The position numbers and the translations under genes were made by a program. A stretch of 36,278 nt of DNA, taken from Reticulitermes lucifugus (taxonomy: Eukaryota; Arthropoda; Insecta; Blattodea; Rhinotermitidae). Each line of letters opens with the position of its first letter. Positions within the stretch are counted from its first letter, which is position 1. The notes under the pieces were generated by a model that did no database searches, was not told where the DNA came from, and saw only the letters and a program-made list of their open reading frames with translations. Location of the stretch: assembly GCA_026260175.1 (NCBI GenBank), contig JAKCWW010005484.1, positions 1 through 36,278 of the forward strand, read 5' to 3'. This document shows positions 1-10,900 of the stretch, one piece after another.

Positions 1-120
1 GGAGAGTCTGATGAATAATAAATTATAATAATAAATAATAAAATAATAGATTATTGTATTGTAATGTTCTTATGGCACATACAGCAGCTAAATCATTTTT
101 CCAAAATCCAGCTCTCGACC

Positions 121-204
121 GCGAATCTAATCCGCACGCAAATCTAATCCGCATCCGATTTTTTAGCCCTCTAAAACTGTAAAAAGGGTGCGGATTAGAT
201 TTGA
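121..204. repeat. 17-base tandem pair with inverted third copy
   Basis: Two adjacent 17-base units (121-137 and 138-154) share AATCTAATCCGCA. A third copy lies inverted at 188-203 (GTGCGGATTAGATTTG). Direct plus inverted subterminal repeats of this kind are typical of DNA-transposon ends or MITEs; the family is not identified. Confidence 0.55.
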
Positions 205-898
205 GAATATACGGTACATTAGTATTTGCTCTGATAGCCAAGCAGCTTTGAAAGCTCTACAGGATGCTAAAACGACGTCCCCATTGGTATGGTAGTGCCA
301 AAGGGCGTTGAATGATATCTCCACCTATCATTCCGTGGGACTCTTTTGGGTCCCCGGACATGCTGGAATACATGGAAATGAAACTGCCGATGAGCTCGCA
401 AGGGAGGGTTCTGTTCACCATTTTGTTGGACCGGAGCCAGCCCTGGGGGTCTCGAGGCCGAGTATAAAGAAAAAAAATTCAGTGCTGGCTGGATAACAAC
501 ACGTCACTGTGGCAGGGTCTCACCTGCACTCAGAGACAGGCTCGAGAGTTATCTCGGGCCCTCATACTGCTGCTAACACCAGGCTACTGTCCTTTAATAG
601 GACGCAATCCAGGGTAGTTATTAGCCTTCTTACTGGACATACCACCCTCAGCAGACACCTCAGCTCATGTTTTGTGAGTGTGAAGCCTTGGGGATACTCA
701 GACATACTTATCTGGGTTCCTTCTGTTTGAATCCTGAGGACACCAGAGGTCTAAGTCTGGGGGCAATCTGGAACTTTATTAAAAGGATATGGCTCTTATG
801 ACTTGGACTTTAGTTAGGGGGCACAAAGGGCCTGTAAAAGGCCTACGTGCATCAGGACTGCAAGGGCTCGACCCATTATTTATTCTATTCTATTCTAA
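205..898 (+). mobile_element. Decayed 3' end of a non-LTR retrotransposon with RNase H domain
   Basis: In the plus-strand frame starting near 233, SDSQAALKALQ and then LFWVPGHAGIHGNETADELA are visible. These are the RNase H active-site neighbourhoods (the Asp of SDSQ, the His-Gly of PGHAG, the final Asp of ETADE). A stop lies between them, further stops and frame shifts follow, and the downstream part retains a diverged Cys-rich C-terminus. The element ends in a TATTC-repeat tail at 881-896. RNase H-bearing LINEs belong to the I/R1/Jockey-related group; the exact clade is not resolved. A dead 5'-truncated copy. Confidence 0.8.
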
Positions 899-1349
899 AA
901 CAACAGTAACTCCATACCTCTCATTTGGAGGAAATCAAATCTAAAAAATTAAGTTCATGATAAAAATGCATTTTTGATAACACCAAATTCAAAATTTGTC
1001 TATACATACAGAAAGGGCTGTAGGATCACCATGATATCTTTAAAATATCACTGTATCTCTTTTCCTGCCCAATCCAAGGAATATTCTGATTTCAGAACTA
1101 ACTGCTGTAATTTTCCCAATCAGATTCTGTGTCCACACTCATACACAGCACTATTAACATTAATTATCATCTGCTTCAAGGTTAGAAAGTCAATAATACA
1201 GTCATGAGTTAACATATTACAATCTCAAGCAAAACCAGTTCCATAGCATCCTGACACCAAATCCCTCAACCCAAAACAAAACAGAGTGGACACAATAAGA
1301 TGAAGCAGGGGAATAGTTTACTCCAAAAGCAATGAAAATCACGGAAATA

Positions 1350-1525
1350 CAGTAAAACCCCGATTTAATGTTCCCGCATTTAGTGAAATCCCGGATTTAG
1401 TGATGATTTTTTTCATGTCCCGACAATAGCTTCATATAAACAATGTAACCTCCATTTAATGAAAACCTTGATTTAGTGAAATATATTCTGATCCCCCAAC
1501 AATTCATTAAATAGGGGTTTTACTG
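1350..1525. mobile_element. Pogo/Tigger-type MITE, 176 bp, TA target duplication
   Basis: The ends are CAGTAAAACCCCGATTTAAT and its near-perfect inverse (20 of 21 bases match), flanked by TA on both sides (1348-1349, 1526-1527). CAGT...ACTG ends with TA duplications are typical of pogo/Tigger elements. The interior (GATTTAGTG repeats) encodes nothing. Confidence 0.85.
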
Positions 1526-2185
1526 TAGTCATCTTGAAAAAAGTCTAAACCCTATTTTAAAAACACACAAAAGATGTTACATAAAATATTCAATGCTGGA
1601 ACCCAGTAATAGAGAGAAATTACTAGGTTTATTCATATAACTGACAATATTAAGACCACAGGAGGTAAGGGTAAAAGATAATATCGTCCCTGCAAAGAAT
1701 CAGGCCCGTATCCCCCATCTGTAGTCTAGTAACTACATCAATTTATTATCTCAGCTCTAACATATAGGCAATATACACACACTAAATATCCACACAATTC
1801 TAAATCCACTAACATTCCCCATAATAAGAAAAGGATACTTTCAAATCCTTCTCAATCTCATTCTTAGCTACAGACGATTTACGTGTTTGTTTGCTTTTAT
1901 TTAATTTGATTTAATACAATACAATGACTGTGGAATTTGCATGGTATTTTTATCCACAATACCAGTGATTATGATGGAAGAATCTTTTGCAGGAAATTCA
2001 CTCTCAAGGGGNAGAGAGAGAGCGCGCGCCATTAAACCCTACACGTTTAAACAGATAGTGGGAAGGCGAAGAAAGGATAAATATACCACAAGACTTTCTC
2101 TTTTTAAATATGTGGGTGCTACTACCACATACACATTTGGTGTTATTTGTGTACACACATAATAAGCACATTTTTAAGAACTGAC

Positions 2186-2357
2186 CTCGTACATCACCAT
2201 GCAGTTGCGCTACACGTGACGTGCTTCCTTCCTTCTTTCGCTCCTTATCCTTCTCCTGTTCTGTATTCTGCTTCTCACGCAACATACGTTCAACCTTCTC
2301 TTTGTGATGTTGTGCCACTTGTGCGTAACTCAGGCGTGTTGGACCCCCAACTGTATC
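2186..2357 (-). CDS. Larp4B: Larp4 exon: C-terminal LSYAQV block (residues 784-840)
   Basis: Acceptor ATTGAGCAG before 2357, donor CGAG|GTCAGT at 2186. It encodes [18 protein letters not shown]; the LSYA(E/Q)(V/I) block is conserved near the C-terminus of vertebrate LARP4 and LARP4B. A highly charged, probably helical stretch follows ([20 protein letters not shown]). It ends in phase 1, so at least one more coding exon is required; none is recognisable in bases 1-2185. Confidence 0.94.
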
Positions 2358-4860
2358 CTGCTCAATGCCATAAATCAAACATGCAAACTAACGGGTGGAA
2401 AATAGTAGTAATTTTGTCTGCAGTATGGTACTTTCAATAAAACAGATATCAATGGAAATATAAACATAAATGCTCATGAAAATTACTATGGACAGTTACC
2501 ATCAAACAGTGTTAAGTCTGATATTGATAGGGCATATGAGAAGTTTCAGCCAGCAACTTTCTTTAGCACCATCAATTTAAATGTTACAAGAAAACTTTTT
2601 GAACAATGTCTTTCTTGAAGGGGTGTACTTATTTGCAATATTTGAACACAAAACAACAAACCGCTGCAGTCAATACTTTTTCCCTTTTGTATATTTATGG
2701 AAAAAAGTGACAGGGGATATGTCAGTAAAGACAGGCAGGTATGAGAAGTAATTCAGTGTGTTACAGCAAATTTTAAATGTAAACTCACCAACAGGTAGCT
2801 CATTGTAAAAGATGAAAAATTATTAGTTTGTTTGGAAAGGCTCTGTGGTAGTCATCATGATACGGTAAAAGGTGCGAGATCTGGCACTGGATGATCTCAA
2901 AAGCTATATTAACTGGAAACTGATAAGTGACCAATTACATTTCACTATTCCATCTACCGGCAGCAGTGTTCTGAATATTATGATTAAAAGAGTGAAACAA
3001 TGGTGTCTTGCTGCTTTTTTTGGATTATACATATACAACGTTACATACGTAGGATGAAAAGGGAACAAAATGCAGCAGTGAAAACAGGACAGGATACACG
3101 TGGAAAATAAAATGGTTAGGTCTGTCCATGAGGTTGCAAGGTACACTAAGATACACATTAGGGAGAATGTTCTAATATATGCAAAATCATATCTGGTAAT
3201 CCTCTCGCACCAGAGGTGCCAGATATCACAACTTTTTCAGTACTTCTGTAACACCTATGCTATCACAACAGAACACTTTAATCAGGTTTATCACTATCTT
3301 AAACTTCATTTATTTACTGATCTTTTATGGAAAAACTGGTCACACTGGCAAGAACTGAAACTGGGGCATGAAGGATAAATAAATAAGAATAAAAGCTGAA
3401 AACAAGCTTCCACTGCCACTGGATGTTAAGCAAATAAGTCATTGTTTTGAAATTTGTAAATTAATAAGTCAACATATTAAACATTTACATTGCAATCACG
3501 TGTCACTCTACACCATATTGACATTCAGATGGAACAATGAATTATTGTACCCACGCAACACACAAATGAAAATGATGTTTTCACTCTCTCAGAACAATTC
3601 TGCAGTGCAATAAAAGTGACTTTTAACAAAATGAGATGGTAGACATGAGTAATTACATTTTTCATGTTTATCTGTAAAAGGCACGGTACATACCAACCAG
3701 GCACTCACAAACCCATATTTACATTACTTCTTATGGGCAGAATTTCCCTGCTTAAAGGGGATGCACTTTAAGTAGAATTGTTCTGGTCCCAGCTGACAAG
3801 GCACAACAAGTAACCCCTGTATGAGTCATGCTCATAGAATAATTAAATAATTAATTTAAAGAGCAGTGAAATTTAGCTTACTGTTGGAGAACAGACATCA
3901 GCCCGAGATGGAACTGAAGTTGGAGTAGTAAGGCTAGCCGTAGTGGCAGTACCAGTGCTGGTTGTAGTGGCCACCACTGTGCGAGTAGGTGCTGGTGCAA
4001 CATCTGTCACCACCACAGCACTAGTCATTGTGGCAGCATTAGTTGTGGTGGGCACTGGTTTGCTAAAGGAGGGAACTGCACTTGCTGAGCCTTGTTTTTG
4101 CTGTTGCTGCTGTTTGCTGGTAACAGAATCTCCAGGCTTGCAACTCACAGTCCCACTCACACCAACAACTTCACCATTTAGCAGAATATCATCAGTCTTA
4201 GTGGATTTGTCAGCCATACATTTGACAACAGGAACTGTCCTGTAAATAAAGTGTGTTAAAATTTTAGAGGGTGAAAGCCTATACAGTATTTAGCAGTCAA
4301 TAATGGGCCCTTGAAAGAAAGTGAGGTAAATGTAAAGTCAAAAACGTTTGCTTGGTTAAGAAATACATGTTTACATTTGTTAGGTTCAACACTTGTATTA
4401 CGTGCTAACTCAGATTATATACTAAAATATAGATTTTAGGTTCTCACGACAGCGAATATGGTTGTCATCCTCTACGATGTGATACTGGGTAGTCTAGAAG
4501 TACACTGACCTTTTAGAGAAGCTGCAGCCTCCATCACCAGTTCCTCTACTCTGATGATGGAGGCTGCAGCATCTTCTGAAACACTGGCACACTTCCATCA
4601 CACTAGATGGCATCACAACCTTGATGTCAGCCATCGTTGTGCTACAACTAATTTAAAATTCGTTTTCTAGTTAGGAAATAAACAAAACAAAGTGTGGCAT
4701 GAATATGGTTATTTTAAATGGCAACTTCTGAAGAGACCATTTCTAAGCCAGCATATTCTATATATTAACTTACACTAACATTCGCCTCAAAATGGTGACA
4801 AACACAATAGGGAAGAAGCATTTTCCAAGCAAAAAAAACTAGAACTTCATTTCGTATGCA

Positions 4861-4903
<43 letters not shown>

Positions 4904-7900
4904 ACACGCACACACATGCGCAAAGAAATGAACATGCATGGGCACACATAAAAATATGCATCAAGATATGTGTTAGGATTTGTTCAGATTTACAGGCGCA
5001 ATTTCAAGAACTACAGGTGTTCAGACTTTCATTAACCCCACGTGCAAATATATAATACACAAGGTATAATAAAAGGCAGGTTTTACTGTGCGTCTCTTTT
5101 GACACCTGAGGACTAAGAACAGTCACGTACCCAGGTAACACAGAGACAAACCAGAACTGCCCTACAACTGTGCATGTTTAATGAAAACATGAGAGATTGT
5201 GGTGTTATGTACTGTGTCACCAAAAATAACGTTCATTAGTGACAGATACATTGTGCCCTTGGTATAAACACAAACATACTTGTCTGGAGAAGAGGGTGGA
5301 GTTTGTGAAACTGTATGTAGGCTTGGGTCACTGCTCGTCCCCACATCTTTCGCTTCTCTGTCACATGACATTGCAGAGGATTGAGCTTGGACAGATAGTG
5401 GAACTTGACTAGGTTGCTGAGATGGTGGTGGTGGTGGTGGCTGCTGTGGCTTCATCTCAGGAACAGAGGCTGCCTTTGGAATAGGAGATGCTGGAGAAGT
5501 TGGACGCGGAGATGTGCAGACAACTGCACCATTGTCCTTTTCTTTTGAGTTTGTGCTTTTTGGTTTGGCAGTTCCTTTTACAACATCTGACAACCTACAA
5601 TACATAAGATAAAGAAAAAGCTCATCTTAAGTGCAATTTAACATGCATGAAAGGGGAGAAAATGTGACACTGAACAGAACTGTATTAAAATGATGAACAT
5701 TTTTGAACAGATCAATGGATTCAACTGAATGTTAAATACCATTACTTTACAAGTAAATACAGCTGCATATAAACACTGCTTCAGTAATATCAGTAATTAT
5801 CAGTGCAGTTCAGCACTGAAGATCAAGCAGTGTCCTGGCTACCAAGCAAGTGCACAAACAACAAACCAGTCTAAATAAATAGCAGGCGGTATTGTGCAAC
5901 AAGATACAGCACATTGTGGTACAAGAAATAGGCTTGTGTATTCCTTCCTGCTTACCAGCACCCGCGTTAAGTGTTCATGACTGTGTTAACATAAGTCTGT
6001 GACACCAGCTTTAAAGCTCCATGAAAAGATGGCAAAGGTTATGGAAACAATGGCCCAAAAAATATGGAATGAATTGCAAATGATGGTGTATGAAAAGGAA
6101 ATACCTGAAAATGTTCAATGATCAATGCACTACACTAGCCCGTTTATAAAAAAAGACTGCTTATAGGTTTACAGGTAAACCACTAAAAAAAGTCAGCAGA
6201 TACAGAGAATCTTCACATGGATGCCAAATTTTACAACTGTCGTCAGTGGCAGTTTGGAAAAATGCATCTAAATTTGATAAATTAACAGCATGAAGATGGT
6301 TTAAAGCCTTCCCATAAGTAATGGTGTGATAAATCTTCCTTCAAGAAATCTGTGTATTGAAACAAACACACATGCACTTATGAGAAACATTATTCCACTC
6401 ACTGGTTCTTTTATAAATGACAAGATGGCAGACATGCACGTCAGATATCTTTGATACCCATGCACTAATGTGGCACATTACAGCTGTCTATCTCAGTGCT
6501 ACATTCTTGAAATAATATTTACTACACTGCAAACATTTACAGAGACTTACAAGCTGTACAAGAAATAGTCCACATTACAGATCTTCAGGCGCACGTAGTA
6601 AACACCTCTAATGCTAAGGTCAAGGACGCACAAGCTTTGCATACACTGCACTACGTTACATATATGCCTTCATGGTGCACTATTATTTGAAATTTTATTG
6701 TCTGGGAATTGGGAGATTTTAAACCTCCCAGGACAACAGGGCTGGCAGATATGTGCTGCTGCTATAAAGCAACACATGGCTGGTGAATGTACACTCACAG
6801 ACATGTTCTCTGGATAACTGCATCCAAGAACATACTAGTTTATCACTTTCTTCTGCCAAAAATTGAAAGATGTGACAACTCCACCTTCATACACTATTCC
6901 ACCCACATCATAATTCTGGAACAGCAATGCCATGTGCTCATGCTTTCAGCAGCCACTGCACATGTGCATAGATTACTGAATATCAACACATGAAGAAAGA
7001 GAACTTATGCCTTGAAAAGAAGTGTTTGTCAGAAGCAGCAATAACTTTGACAAGGAAAGGAATTATACTTCACCAATAGCAACAGCATGGACAAGTAAAC
7101 GTGCATAGGTGAGTGGCCTGTAGCTAGCAGTGAGGACCATTCACTTTTACTTTTCTCTGCCTGGGGCATGCAAATGACTGTGATGTTATTCTAAAACTGT
7201 CACATTTAGCAATTACTTTAAAAAGACGATATCTGTACTTATTGTTAAGGGATTTAAAATCTCTGATGTAAGAACCTATAAGTAATTAAAAAGTAACATT
7301 AGGTTCTGAAATGTTGGTATTTGAGAATTCTTGAAGACTATGAGGAGTATCACATGACTTGATTAATAAGTTCATGACTAGGGATCTTGCACTTAAGGAA
7401 AATAGCCTTCAGCCTTCTCAGTTAACTAGCAACTACACCCACTGAAGCATCTCTGTGGGCCGTTGCTTTGGTGCACATCATGCCAAAATGCCTATACTTT
7501 TCAGTCTGATTTTTCTCTCCTTTCTACACAAATTCTAAGCAAAGATATTTTAGCCCAATCTGTAATTTCAATACCATGATTTACACATCCCTCAACAATG
7601 TTCCTTGTTTTCTGACACTTTCATTTTTATCCAATTTCAAGGAAGAAAGAGGAGAATGGAGGAGTTCATTCAACCACTGTATCATAAATTCTTCCGCTCT
7701 TTGAAACACCAACAACCCGTTCATTATTATAGCATTTAAAGGTTCATCACAAGACAGGAAGATAACTTCCACAAGATAGGAAGATAACTTCCACACTTTC
7801 AAATGCAACCATTCTGCATAAAATTCAAGAAAAAAGGTAGTCTCCCCACAGAAAAATTCTAAACTCCATGAAAGTCAGACTTTTAAAATCCTTTATGCAT

Positions 7901-10900
7901 ATGTACTTATTCTAATGTAACAGGCAGAGTTGTATTACAATAATTATTTGAACAATGTTCCTCATTCAGATGGGTTAATATTCTCACATCAGCATTGCCG
8001 GTGTTGATTGCTCTGATGCTTTGAAACATGTCTGTTACTATCTAAGACAAGCAAAACTACCTAACAGGTACTCAAAATTCTGCATACTTTAGAATAAATT
8101 TACTGCATACAGAATTCTTGCTAATGTTTCTCGAACTAAGCATGGTCCCTCACTGAACTTTCAAAGCCTATGGTTTCCTCCATTTAAGTTTCTCCAGTTG
8201 TATGTTTAAATCCACAGTTCCAAAGAAATATTCAACACAAATTCCACTGCATCCTGAGATTTCTAGGTATTTTGGTCAGCATGCAGTGATACACCCCTAT
8301 CTTGTTACACTTTGTTCAGCAACTAGTACCCTTCAAGTTCATAAATAGCTGTGTGATATGCTACTGTCATTAAATCCTAGTTTTGTTACTATAGTCAACA
8401 TTATCTCCGTGTATGCACAGTACTGAAAATATGATGTGTGAAATGTGCCTGGCTGCTAAACACCTACGATGTGTCTGATGCACAGTCATGTTCACTGTGC
8501 ACAGTCCAATACGACTGTCACCAACACCCAGCTTAAAAACTCACTGTGGTACATCAGCGAACATCAGGCTCTCTAACCAGCATGTGAGCATTGAACTGCT
8601 GAAGTAAAAGCCAGTTTCAGTAACATATAAAGAACAAAACTGCAGTGGAAGGGCGGGGATTAGAAAATTTATAGAATTTGTTATCCATGAAATATGTTAT
8701 CTTGTTTATGTACATTAGCCCTTTCAATTATCTGAAGTTTCGTGTACTATGCAACATCTTAGAAGACACCCAACCTGTATACAGACTTGAAAGTACTGTA
8801 GTCATCTGAGCAACCACTTATGGACAGCAATAAAATCACACAATCATCTCCTGTCTGATCACAAACCAGTATCATCAACTGAAGTAACATATTTTGCTTC
8901 AAAATTACACAAAGGCAGCTCCTCCATGTGGTCCACAAATCATACACAATATACATGTAGCACAGCATGCACTACTTTAGTTCACTTTCAAGTGATGAAC
9001 ATTTCAGTTCCTGCACCATGCATCCACAACATTTTCTACAGATTTCCAAGCATTTTCAGTACAATGCCGATTCTCAATGCCAGATATCAATATTGAGCCG
9101 CATTTTGCCAATTGCCTTAATTCTTCCTAGACTTCGTTATTAAAACAGCAAATTTCCACACAGCTGATACACAATAAAGATGACAGATGATCATGCCTAT
9201 TTAAACAGCCAAAATGAAGATCTTTCGGACATTCACTTCTCTGAATCAACACCAATATTGTTTTTAATACACAGGCACATATGGAAAGATTACATAATTT
9301 TGCTGCTACTCCATTAAATGCTCTAGCCTTCTGCATCAACATAAATGCATTCATGGGCTTTCTGGGTGTTAACCAACCACAGTGTGCTCATGCCTTTCTA
9401 TATTTATTTTATGGAGAGTTCTATGCCCGATACCCTTAGACGTGCTTTTCTTTGGATGATGACTTGTTCATCCTGACAAAAATATTACACCGAGCAGCAA
9501 ATCTACTGTACTACATTCACAAGCAATGCCTATTACTAACTCACCTATTTTCCCAATGAGAACTTGAACTGTCCACCTGCACAGTTTCAACTGGAGGAAT
9601 ATTCTTGGCACTCACACCAACTCCTCCTTCCAAACCTGGCAATGGGGGAAAGGCAGTGGCCTCTAGATCAAACTGTAATCCCTTTGAGGAATTTGTTCCA
9701 GTGCTGTCCCTGTTTAGGGGTTGGGGACTACCACCTGAGGTAGGTTTTCCACTCCCCATCATGGATGACGCTCTTCCAGGACCAATCACCTCATCCTCCT
9801 TTCTCCTCCGCCGATGTCTACAAAGTCAATAGCGGAGAAATCAGCCGACCTCACCAAATGCAGCAACATGAACAGGATCAAACATGTGTGTTACAGGCAA
9901 GGCTCCGGCATTTGTAGGTTTGGTCCTGCATCTTTTACTGTCACTGTTTCTCCAGAAGTGAGGTTATGCACTGTACTAGCCACCAACCAAGTATGTTGAT
10001 GCACGCTACACAGTTACCACACTGCCTCCATGTAAGTTTGTAGCTATCCACATCATGCAGTTCCACTCCAAAGCATATATGTACACACATACACACAACA
10101 CCTCTAATAACCTAACGGCATTCAAGTAGCAATCATCACAAGCCATTTAAAATTTACAACATAATGAGAACAAAAACAACACCTTACAGAAGACCTCGAT
10201 AAACAACTTTCCCTCAGGAATAATTTAGTGAAGATAAAGGGATGTGCAACTCAATTTACTATACAAGAGAATGAAACTTGCTAATCCAAACTTAAAGAAG
10301 CACCACCACAAAGAATGACAACACTCCAAACAATGAACAGATGGTACAGTAAGTACATTCTAGTCATTTGAAATCCAGCCACCAAAATCAGTTATGTGTA
10401 AAATCTAAAAATCAAACATATCCATTACAACAGAGTTCTGTGCTTACATTTATGTACAAAAATGGAACCCATTAGAGAAAAATGAAAAGCATATTTTCAT
10501 AAACCATAAAACTATTACATTGCAAGAATTCTTGTAAAACTGTAAACATATCAGCGTTGAATTGCAACATTGTCTAAAGTAAGGCAAACTTGACGTATCT
10601 ACCTAAGCAATGAAGATAGCTGCCATTTATTCCCTTTTAATTATCACTGATAACTTCATTTGAGACATGGAAAACCACAGAAGATGATTATAGGTGAAAT
10701 GTTTTTAAGATGTGAGATTCCAGTAAAACTGTCAGTCACATTTTGTCTCCCGTTTTACAAATAGAAACAGTAATAAACATGTTCACGTACTGTGGTCATT
10801 CCTACTTACTCCAAGTAGAAACCACATACGAGGTCTGATCAAAAGTACTGGAACTGGATTTGTATCTCAGTTCAATTGCACAAGGTAAAGATGTGCTATC

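Larger units (their letters stand above)
1..2185 (-). other. Larp4 intron (3' part outside window)
   Basis: Transcribed but non-coding stretch after the last visible exon. It holds an AT-rich microsatellite (about 10-55), the 17-base repeats at 121-154, a LINE 3' end, a pogo-type MITE and a GA/GC-rich simple stretch with one undetermined base at 2012. I searched the minus strand for a basic terminal LARP4 exon and saw none. Confidence 0.6.
4240..5279 (-). other. Larp4 intron with fold-back element and CA microsatellite
   Basis: The intron contains an inverted repeat at 4440-4640 and a (CT)n(CA)n microsatellite at about 4861-4915; the rest is unremarkable AT-rich sequence. Confidence 0.6.

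Noticed and set aside
308..496. A host RNase H gene
   Set aside because: The motif order, upstream in-frame stop and TATTC-repeat tail show a dead LINE 3' end.
1941..2378. Larp4 coding continuing leftwards past 2186 in the same open frame to about 2004
   Set aside because: The family similarity ends at a good donor (CGAG|GTCAGT); beyond it the frame runs into simple GA/GC repeat and an N.
3943..4245. Plus-strand open frame rich in Val and Thr with a Cys run
   Set aside because: Reverse complement of the Thr/Val-rich Larp4 exon and its poly-Gln codons.
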